From Xylaria sp. FL1777 (taxonomy: Eukaryota > Ascomycota > Sordariomycetes > Xylariales > Xylariaceae), in NCBI GenBank assembly GCA_022578965.1, contig MU400515.1, forward strand, positions 558,001 through 622,000: DNA of 64,000 nucleotides, given 5' to 3'. Both the position numbers and the translations under genes were made by a program. This document shows positions 24,101 to 36,187 of the stretch, piece by piece (position 1 is the stretch's first letter; each line of letters starts with the position of its first letter). The notes beneath the pieces are model-generated. The model made no database searches, was not told where the DNA came from, and was given only the letters and a program-made list of their open reading frames with translations.

Positions 24101-27100
24101 AGAAATCAGAAAAATTCGGTGCGTGAGATAATATCACCCATCCAAGCCGTAAAGCCACGAGGCCGCCCTATCGTGTGTCAAGGGGGTCGCACGCCATGGC
24201 TCGTTCTGACTGGTCCTTTGCCGAGCGAGACGAAAAGTCCTCCCAATTCCCCTCTGCCCCATCACAATCTTCCGATGCCCAAAAAAGCCCCCATGTCCAC
24301 CTACGCTGGCACTCACTAGGCTGAATCGTATCGCGGTCGGGTTTCCGAGGGCTTGGGAGTGATCAACGTGGCGTGAGATTCGACCAGGGCGCTATGTAAG
24401 GGGTGTAGGACACGATACCCACGATGTCATATGTTCCTGCATTTGCTCTCATTTCTCACGACGGTACAGCGGTACGTACTGTATTGTATGTATGTACGTC
24501 GGGTACCTACATCGTGAGAAGAAAAAAAATGAAATACCGGTACACTAACCCCAGGAATATGAAATGAGCCGGATGCCTATCCAGTTAAGCGTAGGACGCA
24601 GAGATATGCGGTAAACGAAGTTCCGGTAGCCGACGACGCGATAATCGCGAATTGCATACGACTTTCTCTATCAAGATTCCATAAACCCCATATGATTCCA
24701 AACTGGTGTGACCTTCCGAGGGTGATTACAATAAAAAAAAAGGGCGTGAATAGTAATCTGCATGTCTTAGATCGCTTCCCGCTTCGGCGCTCGCATAAGT
24801 ACATTATTCTACACTATCTATCTACAGCGCCGGTCTAGAGAGCAGTTGAGGCTTAAGAATCCACCTAGGGGACTCGGTTATATCTAAACTTTATTCTCCC
24901 TTAGACCGTGGATGCTGTCTAGCTCCATATGAGGCTGACCTCTAGACTACGCTAGCCGATGTTTTGGGTTTTCAGATTCGGGATTACGCGCGCACACTTG
25001 GCCCGGCACCCATATCCTTTATGGACATTTCGCCGTAACAGCTGAAAGACAAGGCTGATGTGGTGTTAGCTAGTCAACCAAGTTAGATATAGGTGTGGTG
25101 TAAGGGTTGATATTTCATGGGTTGAAGAGGTCATTGATAAGGTCTAGAGCACCAATTGAATCAATACTATGTCGTTAATTCGGGTCGCTCCATAACCGTG
25201 AATCGGCTTTTCTTTCCTCTTTAGCCTATGACCTATACGTATAAACCCACTTCAATGGTAGTCTATCAATAGCACAAATGTAATACAATACCTAGCAGTG
25301 TCGTTGCCGCTGTCAAAGGGGGAGTGAGCTGCAGTTTGAGGTTGATGACAGGAGATCATAATTCCACAACGCGATTGCATAAAGCTGGATTAGAAATTAA
25401 GCATTGTCATGCCGTCACCAGCGACCCTGAATCCCCAGATCCTCCTGGGTACCTGATTTGAATGGTAATACGGCATAAGGCTGGTATTATTGTATGGATA
25501 TGGTATAAAAAGGCTAAATTGGTACATTAATTACGTATCTATCCTATATCATAATGCCTTTGACGCCCCATAAACTTCTCGGTACTTATTACAGCTGACA
25601 AGCAATGCTTCCTATATCGTGCCGCGTTGGGGCGTCACGTCACATCGGCTCGCAAGATTTGCTCATCAGAATCGTCGGGCGGCTGCATTGCACCTGAAGG
25701 TTACATCGATGATGAGCTGAACACTGCATGGTCAGCCAGACATGCAGATGCGAAAGGTATGGACCATGCAGCGAAAGTTTCTCGAAGCCGTCAGCGTCTC
25801 CGTCATTGTAACCTACCCCAGCGCCTTTTCCATCGGGAAGCGAACAGGCACTGTAGCAGCTGGGGAAATCAAGAGAACTGGGAAAGTCCAAAAGCCGAAG
25901 CAAAGTATTCTCATTATTTCGTATTTTGAGGTGAATTGTGGAGTCTGATATTAAATAAAACTACTAAAAAAAAAGAGGCGTTGAACAAGGGCAGAGATAT
26001 ATTGTGAAAAACAACATCGTAGGGACAATTATAACCCGGCTCCGATTTTCCTTTGATCAGATATCGGGATAGTGATCGGAGGAAACTCGGGCGCGAAAAG
26101 AAGCGCGGCAGAGGCCGATATTCATCGCGCAACGCAACGCAACTTAACGTGCTCATCAGATTGACTCGGGATTAGGACAGCCAATTCGTATCGTGCTCTA
26201 AACCCCGGAGTACGACGGCGTTTGTCGACTTATCACTTATCAGTAACTTATCTAAAAGTGCAACGCATAGTACATATGCCGCGCAGATGCATCTATCACC
26301 ATGATTCATTTAGTCGTCCAATTGATGAAGTGTGGCTCCATCGCGACGATGAAGCTCGTTGTTGTGTATGCGTAAGCCATACATATACATAAGTATGTAG
26401 TATAGTATCGGTTTCTGTACCAGCATACGCAGTAGTAGGTATATACTAGTAGGTATATATGGGGTGGGTTCCATTATAATTTCGTGGCCTGTTCACGTCA
26501 GAAAAGCGATTGGACGCAATTCGACAGACTGAGGCGGTGCTGCTCTCCCACTGCTACGTTGCTGGCTTATGGGCGGGCTGCCGTCACCGCCAGATCGCCT
26601 ACAACTACCGCCATAAGGCGGGCGATAGGATATGGGGCGTTGCCAATGCATTTCCCAAGGAGATGACCGAAGTGCAAAGGGCCCGCGCCGTCTCACCAGC
26701 GCCGCCCAGAACTGGGGGACTGTGGGAGGTGGGAGGGCAGAGACAGGTCGCTGGACTATGCCTACATCGTATTGTGCGTGCCTATTTAGTATCCATCGTA
26801 TTGTGTGTTTACGTCGTATGCAGACCAGACTTGTGAAATGAATCAGATGAGAGTCACCACAGCGAATGCCCACTTCGGCCCCGTGTTGGGTATGCTATGC
26901 CGTGTCCTGTCTGTGTCCGTGGCTGAGCAGAAGGTCCATCTACCTACCCAATGTATGTTTCTCGACGCCATCTACTAAGTATTGTATACTCAACTAGTGT
27001 ACATGGATCAGGACCCCTAGAAAGAGAGTATGGGGCGTGGGGCCCGGGGGGGCTGAAAAGGTTCCCGAGTGACTGTTATAGCTGTTATAGGGCTCATCGC

Positions 27101-27639
27101 AGGGAAATGAGCCCCAGGTGATCCCATCTTCAGCCCTACGTTGGAGCAAAGTATCTCGTCTGCCTAACTAGGCCGGCAGGTACCTTGCAGCAACGGGCGG
27201 AGCAGTGGGACGGGGAACGCTCCCTTCTCTCTTAAATATGTATGTTTTTTTGTGCACTAGACTAGATACTAAATAGGAAACTAGGGTACCCGGGCTTGGC
27301 CTATTTCCCTTCGCTCTCGCTTAATGGACCAGTTGAATCAGCGGGTTTCATGAACAGGCCGGCGAACACGAACGCACCAAAGTCCGATCGCCCAGAACGA
27401 GCCAAGTGTTCACCTGAACCACCAAGACCGTCTAGTAAGTACACGTCCCGCGTACTGTATCCATTACTCAGTAGTGTAGGCCGGATAGTGTATTAATTCA
27501 ATGGACACTAAATTATTGTGTCTCCAATATGCACAACGGGTTCTGGTTCACGTAAGCCTGGCCTCTCTCTCTACCCCCTTCATTGCGATCGATGTTGCTT
27601 TTCTTGACCAATTCCCTATTCAGGCAGCCTGCAGTACTG

Positions 27640-27864
27640 CTATTCGGTCGGACCTCGCCTTTGTTTCACCCAGTAGGGGTTATACTCCGCTGCGCACTCG
27701 TTGACGAGGAGACGATGACACTCGCCAAAGTCCAGCTCTGCAGGCCTGGGCTTCGTGTCGCTTGATTTATCTGGATTCGGTAGGCCACGAGGCCACTTGC
27801 GTAGGTATTCCGCAGCCAAAGACGCAATGTGTTCTCGACAATCCCATGCAGAGGAATTCGACAT
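27640..27864 (-). CDS. Candidate small protein, unknown
   Basis: From the ATG at 27864 the frame encodes 74 residues, starting MSNSSAWDCREH and containing AAEYLRKWPRGLPNP and GECHRLLVNECAAEYN. The composition is protein-like, with few low-complexity runs and mixed, mostly G/C third positions, unlike other frames in this desert. The frame is also open upstream to 28044. No domain is recognised. A donor-like GTCCGA near the end would allow a further exon that I cannot place. It may be a gene relic or chance. Confidence 0.27.
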   Translation of the reverse strand: MSNSSAWDCREHIASLAAEYLRKWPRGLPNPDKSSDTKPRPAELDFGECHRLLVNECAAEYNPYWVKQRRGPTE

Positions 27865-30237
27865 CGTAGCTTTGCTGCCTTGAGGGATTGATTGACATTG
27901 GCAGCCTTGGGTAATTTGGTTGCCTAGATAGGAACTAATTGGTTGTACATCATGGTTGAGCAAAAAGGGCGCGGGGTCGGAGTGTCGGACGGGTTCGCGG
28001 ACTTCGGCTCCGTACTGTAGGTACTTCTGAGTAGGTAGTTTCATTACGAGTCACACGAGCTGGTGGAGGTACTCGTAACGGTCCCGAATTGAGAGTGCTT
28101 GCATAATCGACGTAAGTATGTAATACCTAGGTAGCTGACTTACCTGATACAGCCAACTGTAGCTGTTACAGCGTACCCATTACTGCGTACGCATACCTAG
28201 GCAATACATTACGGGGCTTATGCTTAGATGCCAGCTACACTATTAGGTATTTATTGTAGATTCTCCAGACGCCCAGAAGAGGCAAGTTGCATTGTCAACA
28301 TGGTATAGAAATGTATCAGTTCAGTTGCAGCAATAGCTTGATAATAATTGTTCCACGAAATGAGAAGAGAAAAAACAGAACATTATGAGTCGCTTCGTCG
28401 CCAATTGGTTTAACCGCGATCATGACGAATGGACGCGGGTAAAAGGCGGCGGGAAGAGTCATACTGATACTGAGTAGTGTTTGTCTCATGGAGATAATCG
28501 GCGTTGTCAATCGAGGATCGACACAGATGTCGAAGGCCATCTGCAGCAGTGCAATGCCTATCTAGGTACTTGACTCGGAGCTATGGTTACGCCTTGCGAG
28601 GAGACGCTCATAACTGACGGGGTTAGAAGGGCGGAGTGGGGCGAATTATTAATCCTCGACATTTAATGCTGTGCTGAGCAATCCGGGCGATGATTCATCA
28701 GCACGTCTGGAGTCACAGCCTAGAGAAGCCTGATAATTAAACATGATTCCATCGCTTTTCAATGCATCCTCCATCCATGGTACAATGCGATTAATTCCCC
28801 CGGCCAGGGCAATAGCGCGCAACACTAGGCATGTATTAGTAGGCAGATGGAAACCGGTCGAAGCACATAATTCATAGTATATACCTACTGCGTGATCTTG
28901 AATCGTGACACCGGTAAGTGGGCGTCCGTAACGACGGAGCAGATTATCTATTATCTACATACCTACCTAGGTAGTACGCAATAGTTCGCAAAGTGTAGTG
29001 TATCTGTAGACATGATACAAAGAGCCATCTCCCTTCCGGATATTACGTGCTGTATAGGATACTATGATGCAGATACTCTAGGCAGTGCTGGTCTATCTGG
29101 TATAGTGCAGGTAGGAGGTAACAAGCCACTCGGCCAAGAGCAAATACAAGCGAGACCAAATGAATGTGGTTGGTCCAAATGCGTGGTGCCCAGCATTGGG
29201 AAGTAGTCATCAAAAGATGTGCAGTAGCGGGATGAACAAAGCCACCGTGACTATGACGGTCAGCAGGGAAAATCCGACACTCTTATGAAAACAAGTACTT
29301 CGTAAACGCGAGCACAATATGGGTGTGGTGGTTTATTGCCTAGCTCCGATGACCCTCCACCGTCTGGCCGCGGGGAGCTCTGAGCGGCCCTATGACTTAA
29401 GCATGCTGCTACCAGCGGGTCGGCGCTGTGCATTATTACAGCGGTGAGAAGGCTCGCACCAAGCTCGCATTTTCGGGCACAAATCATCCAGCGTGCAGTG
29501 CGGTCCACCTTTTCTGCGGACAGATTAGTCGACCGCCGCCGGTCGCATTGCCTGGCTTTGTAGGCTTTGTACTGCACTACTCAGTATGTGCTAGCTGGCC
29601 GGCTAACCCTTCGATGGCCTAGTCCAGTCTGGGAAGTAGTGCACAGCACAACGCGAACGGATTACGAATTGACGAATTTACGAATCTATGAGCAACCCCG
29701 ACAGCCCGCCGTTAAGCCCGAGGCCAGCAGCACGGGCTTCCGCCAAAGTCCATCCCATAACACCATAACATAACGCCTACGCATACACTACCTGTGTACA
29801 TCACACTGCTACCTACCTCATCGCAATAAGTCAGCAGATGCATTTTTAATCCATCCGATTCCCTCATTATTCGTGCGGACCTCATTACAAAAGAATCACA
29901 ATTCCCATTCTCCCTTGATTGACGCCTGGCCTCTGATTCTCACCTCACAACCAAAACATCCTGCTTCCAGACCAGAGACGCCGTCTTCACAGTGCAATAG
30001 CTTCAGCATCGTGGCATAGCCTAGAACGACATATTAGAGACAAGCTATTACCCAATACAGCAATTGTGTGTATTGCGACGCAAAACAACACCTGCAGGCT
30101 CGATCCCTCGCACAGCTGTACTCGCGTACCTTGGTATCTTTGTACCTTGCCGGGGCCCCTGGTCGGAATTCCAGCTAGCAGCGCCAACAAAACGCCCACC
30201 CAAAAGTCGGATCCGTCGTGCCTGATCGAGTACCGAA

Positions 30238-30305
30238 GTATCCAGGTATCCAGGTATCCAAGTATCCAAGTATCCAAGTACCAAAGTACCAAAAGTGCCA
30301 AAGTA
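30238..30305. repeat. 8-bp tandem repeat (TATCCAGG / TATCCAAG / TACCAAAG)
   Basis: About eight degenerate 8-bp units grade from TATCCAGG through TATCCAAG to TACCAAAG. It lies about 240-300 bp upstream of the start at 30544, probably in the leader or promoter of that gene. Confidence 0.85.
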
Positions 30306-30543
30306 CCGAGAACAACCCGCACACCGCACCAGAGCTTGGACGGACCCGAGATCCCTGCACAGCTTGAACCATCACAGCACTTAATACAAAAGGGAACCAG
30401 TTCCTCTCTCGCCTCTGCTGCCTTGGCCGGATATCGGTGCCTGACTCACAGAAGAATCACAACAAAAGACGACATAATAGCACTAGTACACTCATACAAT
30501 ATAACAATACGTCCATCCAGGTATACAGATACAGAGATACAAG

Positions 30544-31314
30544 ATGGTTTCCACAGCCTTTTCGTCGTCACCGTTCCACTCACCATCACCACACCAACTC
30601 CAGAGGAAGAAGACGATGTCTATTACACAGACATACTTCCTCGCCCACAAGGCACGGGCTAAGCTCTCTTCCGAGGCTGCCCGCCCCGACCACAACCTCC
30701 GACTCCTTGTCGGCCATGCCAATCTCCTCGACTCGCTGATGCTTGACCTTGCCGATGCTGAGCGTGAACAAGAGAGCTGGTTCAACCAATCCGTTCGTGG
30801 GGCCACACCAAAGACGGAAGAACGACACATACAATGGGCGGATGCAGTTGCTGAGGAAGACGACTGGGAAGCCGACTCATCAGACTCAGATGACGACAGC
30901 GATTTGGACGACGACGAGGATATCGAGATGTTCGACGCCGCCCCACTGTCCAGGATACCCTCTCACCTAGTAGCACCATCTTCACCAAAACTACATACAA
31001 TGGAGACGGATGACTTCGAGGAGGACGACGAGGACTTTGCACACCTAGGTCTTACACGATCACCATCACACTCGGCGTCGCCGCCCGAGCTCGAGAATGA
31101 TTCCGAGTCCTCGGAAGACGAGTCGATGCCTCCGTCACCGCCCACTGCAAGCATACCCACATTCTCCGAGAAGCAGAGTGAAAGCACAATAACAACCCGG
31201 TACTACGATTCAACGCAAGACGAAGAAGATGACAAGTCGGATTTCTACAGTGAAGGATTCTATCTGCCGCCGCGGAATCCTAACCGATTAATCTCGGCAA
31301 TATCAGTCTACTAG
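30544..31314 (+). CDS. Acidic protein of unknown function
   Basis: A single-exon frame of 256 residues. From the second ATG (30616) the protein begins MSITQTYFLAHKARAKL, then a helical stretch LRLLVGHANLLDSLMLDLADAEREQESWFNQS; this N-terminal ~70 residues look ordered and are the part most likely conserved. The residues before it (24, Ser/Pro-rich) may be leader read-through, so the start at 30616 may be the real one. The rest is strongly acidic and disordered, with DSDDDSDLDDDEDIEMFD and several Ser-Pro sites, and it ends FYLPPRNPNRLISAISVY, a hydrophobic tail. I have the impression of a protein conserved among Sordariomycetes but cannot name a family or function. It stands alone between two gene deserts. 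Confidence 0.72.
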   Translation: MVSTAFSSSPFHSPSPHQLQRKKTMSITQTYFLAHKARAKLSSEAARPDHNLRLLVGHANLLDSLMLDLADAEREQESWFNQSVRGATPKTEERHIQWADAVAEEDDWEADSSDSDDDSDLDDDEDIEMFDAAPLSRIPSHLVAPSSPKLHTMETDDFEEDDEDFAHLGLTRSPSHSASPPELENDSESSEDESMPPSPPTASIPTFSEKQSESTITTRYYDSTQDEEDDKSDFYSEGFYLPPRNPNRLISAISVY

Positions 31315-34108
31315 ACGATCATCTCTTCTCTCTTTCGATTTGATACATAATACATTGGTCTGGGTCACTATCAAAAAGTGCATTCATCATCTGCATCTGG
31401 GCGGCGTTTCAAAAATACCAAATAGCGGCATTGGCATCATACAATATTACAAGCGATGTTGATTTATCTCATTTGTTTTCATTACGCATTCACCACTTTT
31501 TCTATCTAGAGGGAAACCCTCACTGGGAGTCAGCGATTGGGGAGATATACCTAATGCTACTCATGATCACCTGCCAATTCATTACTATTGGCAATTGGGA
31601 TGATGAAGGAGGAATACATGTCACCACTCAGCGAGTTATCAGGATTAGGGGAGGATTACTGTATGAGGCAACCATGTATATACCCTGCTTGGCGGGGTTC
31701 GTTCCGCTCCCTGGTGCACCGCCTAATTGCGGAGACTCAAAGGTCGAGTGGAATTAAAGGGTTCTGGGACAGATTTCGATCACCTCAAAGTAGAAGGTGA
31801 CCAGAAACCCATCAGGTAGCTCATATAAAATTCAAAACAAGAAATTCATACAATTACCTCTGTGTCATGCGCCCATTCTACCGTGCAATTAAGTCATCAG
31901 TGCTTGTTGTAGAATACTGAAATCTAGTGAGTCATGGGATGGGAAGCCAGTGTCTTGTCATTGGTTCAAAGGGGCATGGCACAATCGACTTACACACTAC
32001 ACGTGTACTACTGCGGAAGTAGGCTTCCTATCATACATAGCTCTAAGTACATGGTAGATCGGTTGTAGATAGATACCTGAGTCTGTAGCATACCGCAGCC
32101 TACTCGCTGTTCGCTGTTCGCGACATCGGCCGGCTGTTCAACTAGCGCAGCAGTAATATTCGGCACCGAGTGCTTGGTTGCATGTGAACTCAGTAATCAC
32201 CAGCCCAGTCAGCGTCTGTGTTCATAACTCGATGTCAATCAATTGATCATATTGTATATACAACATGGAACATGCAACTCTAACTCCAACTAAAATCCAC
32301 GACTATGATCCGAGCAACCCCCAGACCCCCAACTCCCCACAGCACCATGTGTTCGCCTTGTGCTCCTCGAAAATAATGCAAATAGGTAACCGAATAAGAA
32401 TCCCATCTGGCGCCGTTGGTCCTTCGCGGCGCATGTCTCCCGTTGTTGGTAAACCTCAACCGCAACCGGTGCGCGTCATACTAATCTATCACTTGCGGAC
32501 GGGTACTTACTATTTCCGCTTCGGAGCAGTTTTAGTGTAGTTGTCCCGCGGACTTGAAAGTTCCTTTCAGCCAAGACGGGCTGCTGACAAACTTGATTTC
32601 ATGAAAACGAAACACAGGCCTTTCAGTATCCCACAGTGTCGTGCACGTGCTAACCATACCTAGACTTTCTTATTACAAAGACAAGGAAAAGAAAAGAAAG
32701 ATTAAGAGAGTAATCCAATGCGAGAAAAAAAAAAAAAGTGCCAACAATCGTTGAGGAAGGAAATTGATCGCGATATGACCACCAACCCAAACCGACCTAC
32801 TGACCTGTTCACAGACATCACGTAAACCACAAACAGGTTTCACATGATTTTTCTTTGTTCGGGCAATTAAAGCTCCTGGATCACAACACACACACAAACA
32901 AATAAACGATTTTGCGAGTCAACGTTAGCCTCCGCGATCGCATGCACACCGCTGAATATTTTCTCGGCTTCTTTTTTTTCCTCCTTTGGTTTTCAATAAA
33001 GAGAATTAAAAAAAAATTATTTGGTGAATTATTCATGAAATCCGTGGCCGTTTTCGGCTTTCGGAGTTGTAACGTCCCGCACCATTCATTTTCTCCGAGC
33101 GGACAGATGATCGTCTCCATCCCCCAGCATAATTACCTACTACCTAATGCATAGTATACACATATTTTATCTACAGCACTGTAGTAGTGTAGATACATTA
33201 CATACATCGTAAATCCCAACGCTAAGGGATCGAACTAGCGTTTTGGGGCCGAGCCTCCCGCGCGAGAATCCCGCGAGACCGAGAACTGCTGCAATGGACT
33301 TCTCGGTAAGGTACGCAAGGCAGTGTGATTTTTTTTTGGGTAAAAACAATCTTGACGATTTTGTCGTCATTCGCATTTCCCTTCTCTCGTTGTCTCGCGC
33401 GCCGCGAGCCCACACCCATATACACATACACACATACAGTAGTACAATAGGTACTTTTTTGTTCCCATCTGACATTTGCCTTGCATTGGGCTCGTACGCA
33501 AGGGTATGCCGCAATGCCCATGTCATCTTCGCTGCCTGCCGCATCAATTGATTAAATTGTGTCGCCTGATTTATTATCGCTAATTCCCCCTTTGAATACC
33601 GACTTGCCTTACTTACACTACACATAGGTAACCAGCCAGGTCAGGGTGGTGTGGTGTAGATAATCTAAGCCTTGATCGTGGGCATAAGAGTACACTGCCC
33701 AGACATGTTTGATTACCCAGGCAGGGCATTTATTGTCATAGCGACTCAATGATGATGCTATCACGCGAAAGTCCCCCCCTCGTACGTGTCTTGCGTGGAC
33801 ATTACGCGGATGAACGAAAGACTTGTTTTACCTAAGCACATTTTCCCTTTCTCTACTGCGTAGTGTAGGTATTTCTTCTCAACCCCCACCCCCCTCCCCT
33901 TCAACCCCCCCCCCACCGGCTTGCAAGCATACCGAAGTAACCCGGAGATAAGACCTTCCTAGCCTCCCCGTCACGCACACCTCAGACACATGACCTTGGC
34001 AGTAGGTTGCTATATGTATAACTAGGAACATGAGGAGAAACCTTCCGGCGATGTTCAGGCACGGGGTGCATGACGTCTTTCAGTAGTGTCCCTAGTTACG
34101 CGTGTGCG

Positions 34109-34134
34109 ACAACAACAACAACAATAACAACAAG
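34109..34134. repeat. (CAA)n microsatellite
   Basis: About eight CAA-type units with one AAT interruption. Confidence 0.85.
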
Positions 34135-35423
34135 GACATATGTGCACATACAGTACAGAGAAGATTTTGCTTCGAAATTAGGTGCCTGGGATAACCTGGT
34201 GTAGATATGAGACAGGCAACAGGTGATCGGGGATTATCGTCACTCAGGTTACCGACTCCCCAACGCTCAATAATTCCCCCAGTATCGTCGTGGCTTGGTG
34301 TCCCGTACTCATCATAGTTTGCCAAATTTCCCGGCTCTCTGGATTACCCCGGCGAAATTATCCCGGGTTCATCGCCCTCGCCTGCCACTAGACTAGTGTA
34401 AGATATCTTGCACCTTTTTCGTGTCACATATCATATCAAACTTTGTTAGTTCTTCAATAGGTACAGTACTTAATGCGTGCCTGTAGTAGTGTACATGTAG
34501 TACAATAGTGCAGCCTGCTCTTCCCCCGCGAGGCTTAGATACCGTACCACGTACCTATCTCAACTCCTCAGGTCTTCGGCGTTAAAGGTTCCCTAGCTTG
34601 ACAAATAAATGGGGGGAAACGGTTCACAAAGTCCGCGCCGATCAACTAACTCTCATGTGCGGATTGTGGCGTTGAACCTCGAACTAGTGTATTCGTATAG
34701 GATATGAAATCAAGCCTCTTTTCCCCGGATCCTCGAGGAAACAATTATACTACTTACTTAGTGTACGCAGTAGAGAGAGGCACAGCAAAAGAATGATGAC
34801 ATATCTTTTTCGGCAGGTCGGGCTGATGGGATGAGGTACCTGGTATATAATCTACAGTACAAGGGGGAGGGGAACTTGTGCTAGCCTTTAAAGTATGTGT
34901 AGGTTAACCGGGTGCGAGGTCTGCCGGATGTTGCTGGTAATCTCGCCCAATGAGAGCGCGAGGACGAGCCCGCCGACCCGGCCGATCCTTGCCTCGGCCT
35001 CCACCTTTCAGGCTTTCCCACCCCAAACCGGGCGGATCTTCTTTGCCATGTGGCCAGGTCACTGGGGATCGAAAGTCTATTAGGTAGCTAGGGTTAATAC
35101 TCACATGTGTACATAAAGTAGGTATGTAAGTACTTAAAGAGGCTTTGTCTCACACATAGATACATACTTACCATACAGTATGATACCTTATAATTTGCCA
35201 ATTAGGTAGGTAGCTAAGCTTTTTTTCTTCTCCCTTTCTTAGGTGGGCTCAAGGACGGCATAGTCTGAACTTTTTTTTTGCAGCTGTCAGTTACCGGCTC
35301 ACTGGGTTGCCGAATTTTACAGAATAAGATCGCCGAGTAGTTCGTGTATGAAGTCTCATCCCTTGCTTGTTGTCAGGCGGTCCAAGCCCATACCATGTCA
35401 TGTCGAGCCTTTTTTTTTTCTGC

Positions 35424-35486
35424 TTTGGCGTTGGCGTTGGCGTTGGCTTTGGCTTTGGCCTTTAGCTTTGGCTTTTGGGCTTTTGG
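35424..35486. repeat. 6-bp tandem repeat GGCGTT / GGCTTT
   Basis: GGCGTT units grade into GGCTTT units over about 60 bp. The resulting frame encodes Ala-Leu repeats, which I take to be an artefact of the repeat. Confidence 0.85.
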
Positions 35487-36159
35487 TCTTAGCGTAGGTA
35501 ATCGGCGAAAGCAAGGTAAAGCCCGAAATTAAGCACTATCAAAAAGTCTTCTAGGTATACTGGTATATACCCAGCCCTGTGGCGGCACAGGGCTACCTAC
35601 CTACCTAGGGTATTGGGCACGAGATCGATTGCGATACCTTAGGTAGGTATTCGCATCGCCAAGATAGTGTGTGTACTGTAGAGGGGACAAGGCAATAGAA
35701 TCCTATCTTACACATACAGATTAGTGCTGCTTCGATAAGGGCAATGCAGCCTTCGCAATATTAAGATAGGTAGATACACTAGATGCGCTACATTACCATT
35801 TATCTACCTAGGCAAGGTCTGGGGTGTTGAGTTGGGTGGGAATGCATTCATCCATTCATCCACTCATTCACTCCCTCACTCATGCATGGTCCTTCTGTGG
35901 TTGCCTCGCAGCACAGATTGCCTACTGGAGTGTAGGTATTCAACTCCAACTCCCCTGAATCCTTTCTCACTTTCTTACTTCCTTGGTGGCGCTATGTCAC
36001 GTTATGTTGTATAAAGCAAAGTATAAAGTCGCGAGAGGCCGGGCATCTGTGCTCCAACCAGGGGGATAACGGGGGAAACGGGGGGCAAAATGTCACTTGA
36101 CTTTTCGCTAAGTCGACCTGGACCCCGTTGCCTGCTTGAGATCACCCACATCCCAACAC

Positions 36160-36187
36160 CCATCCATCCATCCATCCAACCATCCAC
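36160..36187. repeat. (CATC)n microsatellite
   Basis: About six CATC units with one interruption. Confidence 0.85.

Larger units (their letters stand above)
21150..30543. other. Gene desert of about 9.4 kb
   Basis: I find no gene with domain, intron or codon support, except a weak 74-codon candidate at 27640-27864. The DNA is of mixed composition with many TACC/GTAGG motifs, CTACGCAGTAG-type motifs (for example near 26426 and 28884) and TACCTAGGTA at 28124 and 28964. There is no transposase-like or reverse-transcriptase-like frame and no long repeat visible by eye. The last 300 bp are the leader of the gene at 30544, including an 8-bp tandem repeat. Confidence 0.5.

Noticed and set aside
33215..33245. 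A GGGATCGAAC sequence resembling a tRNA T-arm/B-box in reverse
   Set aside because: No matching acceptor stem, D-arm or A-box could be found at the right distance, so no tRNA is called.
33167..33625. A 152-codon minus-strand frame
   Set aside because: Overlaps other frames on both strands; composition follows local A/T and simple repeats.
35400..35535. An Ala-Leu repeat protein frame at 35344-35532
   Set aside because: The repeat residues come from the GGCGTT/GGCTTT microsatellite; there is no other support.
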